64,000 nucleotides of DNA, taken from contig CAVPNJ010000004.1 in NCBI GenBank assembly GCA_963706785.1, forward strand, positions 124,001-188,000. Direction: 5' to 3'. The DNA is from Pollutimonas sp963706785. GTDB lineage: Bacteria; Pseudomonadota; Gammaproteobacteria; Burkholderiales; Burkholderiaceae_B. The position numbers were made by a program, and so were the translations under genes. Below, piece by piece: positions 25,176 through 33,950 of the stretch; positions within the stretch are counted from its first letter, which is position 1; the number at the start of each line of letters is the position of its first letter. The notes under the pieces are model-generated. The model saw only the letters and a program-made list of their open reading frames with translations. It was not told the DNA's origin and did no database searches.

Positions 25176-26819
25176 ATGGATCAACTTCTATTGGCCGACT
25201 TGGTCGCCGATTTGCCCAACGCCGTGCGCTTGCAGCGAGCCGTGCATACTCTGCGGGAACGCTTCTGCTGCGACGCAGTGGGCTTGCTAAGCCTGGATAC
25301 CGACAGCTTGCGTCTAGTCGCGGCATCAGGCCTCGCACACGAGGCATTGGGTCGGCGCTTTGTCGTGGCTCAACATCCTCGTTTTGCCACTATATTGTCG
25401 CGGCGTGAACCTACCTGGTTCGAACCGGGCAGCGTGTTGCCCGACCCTTATGACGGTCTGCTGGACGACCGCAAAGGTTCGCCATTGCCGGTACACGACT
25501 GCTTGGGAATGAGCCTTTACATCGAAGGCCGCCTGTGGGGCGCCATTACCCTTGATGCCTTGAAAACGGGAACCTTCGATAATGCCGCTCTGGAAGAATT
25601 GCAGCGATATGGCTTGATGCTGGCTGCTGCCATACGTATTACTTCGCTTGAAAAAGAGAATCGCAACTTGCGACAGCTAGGCAGCAGCGTCAGTGATTCC
25701 ATGCAGATCATCGACGAGAATGAAATCATTGGCGAAAGCGAAGCCATTTCCGGACTGCTGCACGAGCTGGATGTAGTAGCTGATTCCGACCTGCCGGTTT
25801 TGCTGCTGGGTGAAACGGGGGTTGGAAAAGAGTTATTCGCACGACGTGTTCATCGCCATTCGCGTCGCAGCGCCAAGCCCATGGTGCACGTGAATTGCGC
25901 CGCGCTGCCGGAATCCCTGGCTGAAAGTGAACTATTTGGTCACGTAAGAGGAGCCTTCTCAGGAGCCAGCAACGACCGCGCCGGCCGCTTTGAGACGGCC
26001 CAGGGCGGAACCCTGTTTCTTGATGAGGTCGGAGAATTATCGCTGTCGATCCAGGCCAAGCTTCTACGCACCTTGCAAAATGGCGAGATACAGCGATTGG
26101 GCACAGATGAAGTGATTAAAACCGACGTACGCATTATTGCCGCCACAAATCGACAACTTAAGGAAAGCACACTGGCTGGTGACTTCAGGGCCGACCTGTA
26201 CCATCGGCTTTCGGTGTACCCCGTGCACATCCCCCCTTTACGCGAGCGTGATCGCGATGTCCTGATCCTGGCAGGCCACTTCCTGGAGTTCAATCGCAGC
26301 CGCCTCGGACTACGCGGTGTGCGCCTGTCGTATGCAGCCGAACGCGCCTTGTTAAGCTACAACTGGCCCGGCAATGTGCGGGAACTTGAACATGTGATCA
26401 GCCGCGCGGGCCTGAAAGCACTAAGCCGCGGCGCCTCGCGCGACCAGATACTGACCTTGGGTCCGGAACTGTTGGACCTTGATATTGCAGAGGCCGCAAC
26501 TGAAAGCTTCCATGATATCCGGGTATCGCGGCAGGGCCTTCCAACTGACTTCGATGATACCCCGGCCGTTGTTGACGACGACCTTTACGCCAACGAACCG
26601 TTTTACGGGCCCGGATCAGCACCGATCGCCGATCCGGCAAGCCCGTACGCGGCTGAGCAAAAAATTACACCCTTGCGCACTGCGCTCGAAGACTGCCAGC
26701 GCCGCGCGATACAACATGCGCTCACTGCCACCAACTATAACTGGGCTAAGGCTGCGCGTTCGCTGGAGCTTGATTCCAGCAATTTGCATAAGCTGGCAAA
26801 AAAACTGGGCCTGAAATAG
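25176..26819 (+). CDS. norR: NO-responsive sigma-54 activator NorR
   Basis: 547 residues from the ATG at 25176; a TTG at 25146 would place the start inside operator sequence. Order: GAF sensor (about 20-165), AAA+ domain with Walker A GETGVGKE (212-219) and Walker B TLFLDE (279-284), C-terminal Fis-type helix-turn-helix (NWAKAARSLELDSSNLHKLAKKLG). The GAF domain carries Asp/Cys/Asp residues (about D90, D93, C109, D127) where the mononuclear NO-sensing iron sits. The sigma-54 contact loop reads GAFSGA (259-264) rather than GAFTGA, a conservative change. It activates ric-norB divergently. Confidence 0.95.
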   Translation: MDQLLLADLVADLPNAVRLQRAVHTLRERFCCDAVGLLSLDTDSLRLVAASGLAHEALGRRFVVAQHPRFATILSRREPTWFEPGSVLPDPYDGLLDDRKGSPLPVHDCLGMSLYIEGRLWGAITLDALKTGTFDNAALEELQRYGLMLAAAIRITSLEKENRNLRQLGSSVSDSMQIIDENEIIGESEAISGLLHELDVVADSDLPVLLLGETGVGKELFARRVHRHSRRSAKPMVHVNCAALPESLAESELFGHVRGAFSGASNDRAGRFETAQGGTLFLDEVGELSLSIQAKLLRTLQNGEIQRLGTDEVIKTDVRIIAATNRQLKESTLAGDFRADLYHRLSVYPVHIPPLRERDRDVLILAGHFLEFNRSRLGLRGVRLSYAAERALLSYNWPGNVRELEHVISRAGLKALSRGASRDQILTLGPELLDLDIAEAATESFHDIRVSRQGLPTDFDDTPAVVDDDLYANEPFYGPGSAPIADPASPYAAEQKITPLRTALEDCQRRAIQHALTATNYNWAKAARSLELDSSNLHKLAKKLGLK

Positions 26820-26989
26820 CCCGCCGCAGGCCAAATAAGCCGTTGAATGCATTTCAACGAATTACGCGGCAGGCCTGTTCGAAGACACGGCCTTCAAAAC
26901 CGTTGTACAAAGTTGATGCGAGGATATATACCCCAACCCGGGGACCGTGATTTTCTGGGTCGCTATTGCAAAGAAGGAAATTGGTTTAT

Positions 26990-27628
26990 ATGAGTATCAA
27001 CAGCAAGCACATATTGGCAGCGATTGTAAGTGGCCTTTTTTTGATTCAGCCAGCCTTTGCCGACAAGCCGGACGAAGCGGGCGGCGGCAAAGGAAACAGC
27101 CAGGGAAATAAACAGCAGCAAGCGCAGGGTCAATCCCGGCAAAACGCAAAACCCCAGCACCAGCAAAAAGGTGGCGGGGACAAAGGGGCCGGCAAACACG
27201 AAGGCTCAAATAAAAAACAGAACCAGGTTCGATACGACGACAAGGGCCGCAATAATGGCGATCGTAAGGGCGATTATTACGACCGGCGCAGCGACCGCGA
27301 CAACGTATCGGTAAACATTCGCTTCAATACCCAGCAACAAAACTACCTGCGCGAATACTATGGCCGGGAATTTCGTTCGGGCCACTGCCCTCCTGGTTTA
27401 GCCAAAAAGAATAACGGCTGTATGCCTCCGGGCCAGGCCAAGAAATGGCGTGTAGGGTATCCGCTAGACCGTGACGTCGTATTCTACGACTTGCCTCCCG
27501 CCGTCATTACGCATATAGGCGTGCCGCCGCGGGGATACCGCTATGTGCGAGTGGCAAGCGATATTCTGATGATCGCCATCGGCAGCGGCATGGTAATAGA
27601 TGCCATCGCCGACCTAAGCAGTATGTAG
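26990..27628 (+). CDS. RcnB/CigR-family secreted protein
   Basis: 212 residues from the ATG at 26990, with AAGGAAA upstream. Signal peptide (HILAAIVSGLFLIQPAFA), then about 90 residues of Gln/Gly/Lys-rich low-complexity sequence, then a C-terminal RcnB-like domain with HCPPGLAKKNNGCMPPGQAKKW and VGYPLDRDVVFYDLPP. RcnB family members are periplasmic; one is involved in nickel/cobalt homeostasis and CigR is an inner-membrane anti-virulence protein. A C-terminal hydrophobic stretch (ILMIAIGSGMVIDAIADL) may anchor it. Function here unknown. Confidence 0.78.
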   Translation: MSINSKHILAAIVSGLFLIQPAFADKPDEAGGGKGNSQGNKQQQAQGQSRQNAKPQHQQKGGGDKGAGKHEGSNKKQNQVRYDDKGRNNGDRKGDYYDRRSDRDNVSVNIRFNTQQQNYLREYYGREFRSGHCPPGLAKKNNGCMPPGQAKKWRVGYPLDRDVVFYDLPPAVITHIGVPPRGYRYVRVASDILMIAIGSGMVIDAIADLSSM

Positions 27629-27702
27629 TCATACAGCCAACGTTGCCGCCCTGACTATGTTGCGCCCCTTCGCTTTACCGCCAGGGGCGTGAAGCAATAT
27701 TC

Positions 27703-28077
27703 TTAACGGCCCATTGCCATGGCGCTAACACCACCCGCCATGCCCATATTGGGTTTAGGAAAATCGATCACCCTGACGCGAACTTCATTTTCATGGACGC
27801 CCGTGGTTTCCGTTCCCGCGCGGCTCAACGCGGCAATTAGCGCTGCTTTCAGTTCGTCGCTACGCCCCTCGATGAGCTCGACCACAAACATGAGGCCCGC
27901 GGTAGCGAATTGACCTGCATTCAGATAATTGCCGTCGGCCAATTCATGCAATAGGACGCGTACACTGGCCAGCGGAGCGCCTATGCTTTGCACTACAGCG
28001 TCGCTCGACCGCTCGAGCAATTGCTTTTTCTGTTCGGCGGAAAGCCCTTTTGTGGCAGATATGGTGACGTACGGCAT
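27703..28077 (-). CDS. Tautomerase-family protein with two 4-OT-like halves
   Basis: 124 residues from the ATG at 28077, so that Pro follows the initiator Met, the catalytic base of the tautomerase superfamily. The length is twice that of 4-oxalocrotonate tautomerase. The first half (PYVTISATKGLSAEQKKQLL) and the second (VVELIEGRSDELKAALIAAL) each resemble one 4-OT unit, as in MSAD or cis-CaaD-like proteins. The natural substrate cannot be inferred. An earlier start at 28161 would bury the proline and is rejected. Confidence 0.82.
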   Translation of the reverse strand: MPYVTISATKGLSAEQKKQLLERSSDAVVQSIGAPLASVRVLLHELADGNYLNAGQFATAGLMFVVELIEGRSDELKAALIAALSRAGTETTGVHENEVRVRVIDFPKPNMGMAGGVSAMAMGR

Positions 28078-28255
28078 AAGACCTCGGTAGAGTTGGATGA
28101 TGGCACACCATAATCCAACATTAGGCTCTTCACAAGAGGCTGAGTCGTGATCCACCATCAAGCGACCATCGCAAACACAAATCGACAGACAGAACGAACA
28201 AGCAAACGCTCGTACACTATCGCCTGATTACAACGAAATACGTACCGGAGCCCAT

Positions 28256-29122
28256 ATGCAATCGCCCGACGTTGAAGCCTTTTTTGACGAGCAAACCTCG
28301 ACGTTTTCATATGTCGTGCACGCACGTGGCAACCCCGCCTGCGCAATCATCGATTCAGTGCTGGACTATGACCCCAAGTCCGGACGAGCCACCACCACAT
28401 CAGCAGACCGAATCATTGCCTTTATTCGGAAGAATAAGCTGCAAGTGCAATGGATATTGGAAACCCATGCACACGCGGATCATATTTCGGCGTCTCATTA
28501 CCTAAAGGCTCAGTTAGGGGGCCGCATCGCCATTGGCGCCAACATTACGCAGGTTCAGACAGCATTCAAAAAGCTCTTTAACCTTGGTCCAAAAGTGGCC
28601 ACCGACGGCTCCCAGTTCGATCAGCTGTTTCATGATCAGGAAACCTTTTCAATCGGAGACATCGCCGTCACCGCCCTGCACGTGCCCGGCCATACGCCGG
28701 CAGACATGGCTTACTGCGTGCACGATCTTGGTATATTCATTGGCGATACACTATTTATGCCCGATGTCGGAACCGCACGCTGCGACTTCCCCGGTGGCGA
28801 TGCGCGCAAGCTTTATGAATCGATTCAAAAAATTCTAAGGTTGGGCGATGACACGCGCCTGTATCTTTGTCACGATTACCCGCCGGAAGACCGCGAAGCC
28901 CAGTATTGCGTAACGGTGAAAGAACAGCGACAGGCCAATATACATGTGCATGATGGCATAGGAATTGAAGATTTTTTCAACATGCGCACTGCGCGCGACA
29001 AAACGCTGGACATGCCCGTCTTGATTCTGCCTGCCATCCAAATCAATATACGGGCCGGGCAATATCCTGAACCCGAAAGCAACGGCGTTCGCTATCTGAA
29101 AATTCCGCTTAATCAGCTGTAA
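28256..29122 (+). CDS. MBL-fold metallohydrolase (Blh/persulfide-dioxygenase-like)
   Basis: 288 residues. The zinc/iron site HAHADH is at 71-76, followed by the later ligands in VPGHTPADM, FIGDTLF and LYLCHDYPP. The order and spacing resemble the ETHE1/Blh branch of glyoxalase-II-like proteins that act on glutathione persulfide or related sulfur species. The C-terminal part (ILPAIQINIRAGQYPEPESNG) is typical of the Blh-like subgroup. No rhodanese or BigR-type regulator gene is next to it, so the substrate is uncertain. Confidence 0.83.
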   Translation: MQSPDVEAFFDEQTSTFSYVVHARGNPACAIIDSVLDYDPKSGRATTTSADRIIAFIRKNKLQVQWILETHAHADHISASHYLKAQLGGRIAIGANITQVQTAFKKLFNLGPKVATDGSQFDQLFHDQETFSIGDIAVTALHVPGHTPADMAYCVHDLGIFIGDTLFMPDVGTARCDFPGGDARKLYESIQKILRLGDDTRLYLCHDYPPEDREAQYCVTVKEQRQANIHVHDGIGIEDFFNMRTARDKTLDMPVLILPAIQINIRAGQYPEPESNGVRYLKIPLNQL

Positions 29123-29253
29123 AAGCCACTGCAATATCACGCTATACGACCGTACATCAGTTACCGGCGCACATTGCGTACTGGCGCTAATGCGGCATTT
29201 CGAACAAAATGCCGACTTTGGCGTTGTAACGCCACAGTGTTTCCGGAGAGTCA

Positions 29254-31290
29254 ATGAATCTTAACAGCACGCTAATGGAAAGCGGTGCCTGGCTGGTGCA
29301 AGCGTATTTTATTACCGTCATATTGTCGGCGGCGACTATTTGGGCTCTGACAAAATACACAGTCTGGGGACGCCAGTTCTGGAGCCTGACGTCAGATTAT
29401 TTTTCCCCACGCCGCGATTGGCGCCCAGTCGCTACGTTGCTTTTGATTCTGTTCCTTACCTTGTGTGCTGTCCGGCTTGACGTGCTGCTTTCCGACTGGA
29501 GCAACACGATGTATACGTCATTACAGCAATTGGACGCGTCCGCGTTCTGGCAAGCAATGGTCCTGTTCGCCATTCTGGCGTCCGTACACGTACTACGCGT
29601 GTTGATCGAGTTCTATGTTCAGCAGGCATTCACGATACGCTGGCGTGTCTGGTTAAACGAAGAATTGCTCGGCCGTTGGCTGGATAAGCAAGCCTACTAC
29701 CGCAGCCAGTACCTGGATATGCCCGTAGACAACCCGGACCAACGTATTCAACAAGACGTCGCCACTTTCGTAGAGATGTCGCTGACCTTGTCGATGGGGG
29801 TAGTAAATGCGCTGGTGTCCACGTTTGCTTTTACGTTGATCTTATGGACCTTGTCCGGGCCCCTAGCAGCTTGGGGCGTAGAGATTCCACGCGGCATGGT
29901 ATTTCTGGTGTTTGCCTACGTAATCATCGCTACGGTTTTCGCCGTGAAGATAGGCCGGCCGCTGATCATGCTGAACTTCTTGAACGAGCGATTTAACGCC
30001 GACTATCGGTATGCCTTGGTGCGACTTCGCGAATACTCTGAAAGCATCGCCTTCTATGCCGGCGAGAAAGTGGAAGGCGCCCTGCTTCGTAATCGCTTTT
30101 CCCATGTAATTGGCAATGCCTGGGCCATAGTCTACCGATCGATCAAGTTTCAGGGCTTCAACCTATCGGTTAGCCAGGCAGCGGTGGTGTTTCCCTTCAT
30201 CATTCAAGCGCAGCGATTTTTCTCGAAACAGATCAGCTTGGGTGATTTGATGCAAACGGCTCAGGCGTTTGGACGGCTGCAAGATAATTTGTCATTTTTT
30301 CGCACCGCCTACGACAGTTTCGCCACCTACCGCGCCACACTGGATCGTTTAAGTGGGTTCACCAAAGCCATCGAACAAGCTCGTGCGCTGCCGCAGCCCG
30401 ATGTGCGAGCCGATGGATCGCGTTTGGCGCTAGAGAATCTTACCGTCACAACGCCCGCTAGCGCGCTTCTGATTGAAAACCTAAGTCTTGAAGTGCTTCC
30501 AGGTGCACCTCTACTGATTCGAGGCCCGTCCGGGTCTGGGAAAACCACACTGTTGCGCGCCATAGCGGGACTTTGGCCCTATTGCCAGGGAGGCATCGTC
30601 CGACCTGAACATGACGCGCTTTTCTTGTCGCAGAAGCCCTATTTACCGCTGGGTAGCCTACGAGACGCCCTGTATTACCCACAGCAGTTGCCCAGTTTGG
30701 AGCATTCCGCCCAAGTCGCCAACATACAGCAACAGCAATACGTTGCCATTGCGAGTGCCCACGGTGCGCCAAGCAATCTTGACGATCTGGCGACGGCTCG
30801 ACGGGATGAGCTAGGCTCCGAACCCGAGAATAGCTCGGTGGCACCTGCTTACCATTCCACAGAGGAACGCACTACAGCCGACATCTCGGTCGGCGGCCTA
30901 ACTATGCGTTCAGATGCGGCCACCGGTCTGGCGCAATACGTGGACCCAAGCGAGCGTACCCGAAATGTATTGCGGCTGGTTCAACTGGGCCATCTCGCCG
31001 ATCGGCTGGATCAGGTCGCCGACTGGGGTCGCATCTTGTCTCTCGGCGAGCAGCAACGCCTGGCATTCGGGCGTGTGCTGCTTGCGCAGCCAGTGGCGGT
31101 ATTCCTGGATGAGGCAACTTCAGCTATGGACGAAGGACTGGAAGAGGCAATGTACCGCCTGATTCGCGAACAATTGCCTGACACTATATTGGTAAGCGTT
31201 GGCCACCGCAGCACGCTATACCGGCATCACCCTAGGCAATTGGTCCTGAAAGGCCAGGGCACCGGAGCATGGGATCTGGCTCTAAGCTAA
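29254..31290 (+). CDS. SbmA/YddA-type fused ABC transporter with an insertion in the ATPase domain
   Basis: 678 residues: an SbmA/BacA-like membrane domain (about 1-370, with DWSNTMYTSLQQLDASAFW and NPDQRIQQDV) fused to an ABC ATPase. Walker A GPSGSGKT (424-431), signature LSLGEQQR (595-602) and Walker B VAVFLDE (614-620) are intact. Between LRDALYYPQQLP (to 480) and NVLRLVQLGHL (from 571) lie about 88 polar, Gln/Ala/Ser/Glu-rich residues that family members of about 560-590 residues lack. YddA-like proteins are inner-membrane transporters of peptides or related compounds; the substrate here is unknown. Confidence 0.87.
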   Translation: MNLNSTLMESGAWLVQAYFITVILSAATIWALTKYTVWGRQFWSLTSDYFSPRRDWRPVATLLLILFLTLCAVRLDVLLSDWSNTMYTSLQQLDASAFWQAMVLFAILASVHVLRVLIEFYVQQAFTIRWRVWLNEELLGRWLDKQAYYRSQYLDMPVDNPDQRIQQDVATFVEMSLTLSMGVVNALVSTFAFTLILWTLSGPLAAWGVEIPRGMVFLVFAYVIIATVFAVKIGRPLIMLNFLNERFNADYRYALVRLREYSESIAFYAGEKVEGALLRNRFSHVIGNAWAIVYRSIKFQGFNLSVSQAAVVFPFIIQAQRFFSKQISLGDLMQTAQAFGRLQDNLSFFRTAYDSFATYRATLDRLSGFTKAIEQARALPQPDVRADGSRLALENLTVTTPASALLIENLSLEVLPGAPLLIRGPSGSGKTTLLRAIAGLWPYCQGGIVRPEHDALFLSQKPYLPLGSLRDALYYPQQLPSLEHSAQVANIQQQQYVAIASAHGAPSNLDDLATARRDELGSEPENSSVAPAYHSTEERTTADISVGGLTMRSDAATGLAQYVDPSERTRNVLRLVQLGHLADRLDQVADWGRILSLGEQQRLAFGRVLLAQPVAVFLDEATSAMDEGLEEAMYRLIREQLPDTILVSVGHRSTLYRHHPRQLVLKGQGTGAWDLALS

Positions 31291-31361
31291 GCTGCGACCT
31301 GCTACGATAGTGACCGATTGCATACGACCCCTATTTTCTCGAAAGGCTTTAGATCGACCCA

Positions 31362-31742
31362 ATGAACTATTTTGCTATTAAACATCTGCACATGACGGCT
31401 GCGGGCCTGAGCATCCTGTTTTTTGTTATACGCGCTTACTGGTCGGTGACCGGCTCGGCGCTGCTGCAAAAACGCACTGTAAAAATTGTTCCGCACATTA
31501 TCGATACGGTCTTATTGGCATGTGGCGTGGCTTTGTCGATAATGCTGGGCGCTGCGGGGATGCAGCCCTGGGTTTTAACTAAGATTATTCTGTTGATCGC
31601 TTATATTGGCGTCGGCACCATCGCGATCAAGCGAGGAAAAACAGCCAGAACACGCGGCATTGCCGCCGTGATCGCGATTGCCATATTCGCCTACATAGTG
31701 GGCGTGGCCATTAATCACAGCCCGGCGTCATGGTTTGCCTGA
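31362..31742 (+). CDS. SirB2-family membrane protein
   Basis: 126 residues with four hydrophobic helices; begins MNYFAIKHLHMTAAGLSILFF and contains KIVPHIIDTVLLACGVALSI, matching SirB2-family proteins. Despite the historical name (linked to invasion gene expression in Salmonella), the function is not settled. Followed by a strong terminator. Confidence 0.83.
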   Translation: MNYFAIKHLHMTAAGLSILFFVIRAYWSVTGSALLQKRTVKIVPHIIDTVLLACGVALSIMLGAAGMQPWVLTKIILLIAYIGVGTIAIKRGKTARTRGIAAVIAIAIFAYIVGVAINHSPASWFA

Positions 31743-31772
31743 CAGCGCTTACGTACTAAGAAACTGAAGTCG

Positions 31773-31798
31773 GGGCATCTGTGCGCAGATGCCCTTTT
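31773..31798. terminator. Rho-independent terminator between convergent genes
   Basis: A perfect 9-bp stem (GGGCATCTG at 31773-31781, CAGATGCCC at 31786-31794) with a TGCG loop and four T. It ends the SirB2-family transcript; the yeiH-type stop codon lies in its 3' edge. Confidence 0.88.
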
Positions 31799-32888
31799 AC
31801 CAACTATTCATGAAATACTGCACCGTCAGACTACTACCCGCCACCGCAACCCACACACCCAGACCAAGAAGCACCGGCCCCGCACCCACCTTGGCCATGC
31901 GGCGTAAGTCGGACGATAAGCCAATCGCAGCCAAAGCGACCACAATTAGCAATTGCGCCAGCAATTGCAAGGCGGCAAGAATATTTTCCGGCAGGTAACC
32001 GGTAGAACGAATCGCCGATGCCAGCAGAAACCACAAAATGAACCAAGGGAAAATGCGGGCCAGCCCCAGGCTTGTACCATGGGCTCGCTTACTACGTTGC
32101 ACTTCGATAAAGAGCAACACAAGGCACACCGGAATAATCAAAGTCGCCCGGGTAAGCTTGACGATCGTAGCGTAATCGCCCGCCGTTTGGCTGAAACTAT
32201 AGCCGGCTGCCACAACCGAAGACGTATCATTGATAGCCGTGCCGGCCCATGTGCCAAAGCCCATGTCGGTCATACCCAACCAGTGGCCGAGGAAAGGAAA
32301 CGTAAGAACGGCCGCTATATTGAAAATGAAGATGGTCGAAATCGCAAAAGCGGTTTCATGTTCCTCGGCCTTAATAATGGGGGCCACTGCGGCAATCGCC
32401 GACCCACCGCAAATAGCGGTGCCGGCGCCAATAAGCACTTTCAACCTGGCGGGCACATTCAGCCACTTGCCCAATAAACACGCAGACGCAAATGCAACGG
32501 CAATCGTGATCAGGGTTACGGCCAGTGAGGACACGCCTGTGGCGACGACTTGCTGCACACTTAAGCCAAACCCCAGCGCAATAATTGACCACTGCAATAC
32601 ATGCCGGCTTGCGAACTGCAGGCCCGGCCTGAATAAGGGTCCCAGGCCCACCGTGTTTCGAATGCCGATTCCCAACAAAATGCCAAATACTGGGCCGCCC
32701 ACGATAGGAAAAAGACGCCCCAGCATCATGGCAAAAACCGCGACTGTCATGGCCAGGGCTAGGCCATACATCAATGAAGGGCTGCGTGGTCGGGCACTGT
32801 GCTCGTGGGAATGAGCTTGTCGGGCCTTGGAACTTGCCTGGACGCCGGCGACACTTGATAGAAGAGGAATATCTTTGGATGAACTCAT
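31797..32888 (-). CDS. YeiH-family (UPF0324) putative sulfate exporter
   Basis: 363 residues, about ten membrane segments. Family marks include FPIVGGPVFGILLGIGIRN, the LIGAGTAICGGSAIAAVAP loop and TAINDTSSVVAAGYSFS. YeiH proteins are predicted sulfate/sulfur-compound exporters and commonly sit divergent from a LysR regulator, as here. The transport role is inferred from family, not shown by sequence. The N-terminal 40 residues are polar. Confidence 0.88.
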   Translation of the reverse strand: MSSSKDIPLLSSVAGVQASSKARQAHSHEHSARPRSPSLMYGLALAMTVAVFAMMLGRLFPIVGGPVFGILLGIGIRNTVGLGPLFRPGLQFASRHVLQWSIIALGFGLSVQQVVATGVSSLAVTLITIAVAFASACLLGKWLNVPARLKVLIGAGTAICGGSAIAAVAPIIKAEEHETAFAISTIFIFNIAAVLTFPFLGHWLGMTDMGFGTWAGTAINDTSSVVAAGYSFSQTAGDYATIVKLTRATLIIPVCLVLLFIEVQRSKRAHGTSLGLARIFPWFILWFLLASAIRSTGYLPENILAALQLLAQLLIVVALAAIGLSSDLRRMAKVGAGPVLLGLGVWVAVAGSSLTVQYFMNSW

Positions 32889-32908
32889 TTACCCAGCTTG
32901 CATATGTT

Positions 32909-32925
32909 AATAACCTGAGGTTATT
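32909..32925. promoter_or_regulatory. Candidate LysR-type operator
   Basis: A perfect 7-3-7 dyad (AATAACC-TGA-GGTTATT) in the 95-base gap between the divergent yeiH-like and LysR-family genes. Size and position suit a LysR-type binding site controlling both. Confidence 0.55.
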
Positions 32926-32983
32926 TTACGGCGCGAGGTGATATAAATAAATTCACGATTTCTTATATAAGGTATAAACTTTA

Positions 32984-33877
32984 TTGATGTTATCGATCAG
33001 CGTTCGTCAAATCGAAGTCTTCGTCACCATTGCGGCCACGGGAAGCGTCGGGGCGGCGGCCCAACGGCTGTTCGTTACGCAGCCCGCCGTCAGCATGGCG
33101 CTGGCCGAGCTTGAACGACAGCTAAACGGGCAGCTTTTCGATCGTGAACGAGGTCGGCTCAGTCTTAGCCAGCGTGGCAAGGAACTATTGCCCATGGCGC
33201 AAGAAATTATCGAACGCATTCAGCAAATGATGCGGCAAGCCGGCGAGCAGCCCTTGACGCTTACTGGTGAGCTACGCCTGGGTACCAGCAACACCGTGGG
33301 CAACTACTTGGTGGGCGACCTATTGGGCCCGTTCATCTCCCGGCATCCCAAAGTTTCGGTGCAAGTCAGCGTGGAGAACACCGACCGTATCGTAACCAGG
33401 ATGCTGGAACATAGCATCGACATCGCCTGCGTGGAAGGTCCTGTCAATCACCCCCAGCTGGAACTGATTCCCTGGCGCGATGACGCACTGGTGGTTTGCG
33501 CGGGCGCTTCTCACCCCTTAGCGCAACTTAACGACCTTAAGGCCTCGCATTTTAAAGATGCCAAATGGATACTCCGCGAACGCGGCTCCGCGATGCGAGC
33601 CTTGGCTGAACAGGCGCTCAATTCCTTGCCTTCAGGTGAAATACTTCTTGAACTTGGCCAGGTGGAAGCCATCAAGCAAGCAGTTATATCGGGTTTAGGC
33701 ATCGCATGCCTGCCCGCGGCGGCGACCGCTGATTCGGTCGCCGCTGGCCGCCTGAAAATCCTGCGTACGCCCTACCTGAATCTGCACAGGCGGCTTTCCT
33801 TAGTCTTGCACAAATCACATTATCGTGGTGCCTTAATCGATGCGTTCGTCAAGTCTGTATCAGCCTCTATCGATTAA
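32984..33877 (+). CDS. LysR-family transcriptional regulator (YeiE/CbbR-like)
   Basis: 297 residues. N-terminal winged helix (RQIEVFVTIAATGSVGAAAQRLFVTQPAVSMALAELE) and a type 2 periplasmic-binding effector domain (LRLGTSNTVGNYLVGDLL onward). Divergent pairing with a YeiH-type exporter is the common arrangement for YeiE-like regulators; the effector is unknown. Confidence 0.9.
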   Translation: MMLSISVRQIEVFVTIAATGSVGAAAQRLFVTQPAVSMALAELERQLNGQLFDRERGRLSLSQRGKELLPMAQEIIERIQQMMRQAGEQPLTLTGELRLGTSNTVGNYLVGDLLGPFISRHPKVSVQVSVENTDRIVTRMLEHSIDIACVEGPVNHPQLELIPWRDDALVVCAGASHPLAQLNDLKASHFKDAKWILRERGSAMRALAEQALNSLPSGEILLELGQVEAIKQAVISGLGIACLPAAATADSVAAGRLKILRTPYLNLHRRLSLVLHKSHYRGALIDAFVKSVSASID

Positions 33878-33950
33878 ATGTCACAATATTTAGCCTCAGC
33901 CCAAACGTTATTGTTTACCCTACTAGGTATTCGCAGCCATCTAAACCCTT

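Noticed and set aside
29192..29214. Hairpin CGGCATTT...AAATGCCG after the MBL-fold gene
   Set aside because: The stem is fair but there is no T-run on either strand; it cannot be called a terminator.
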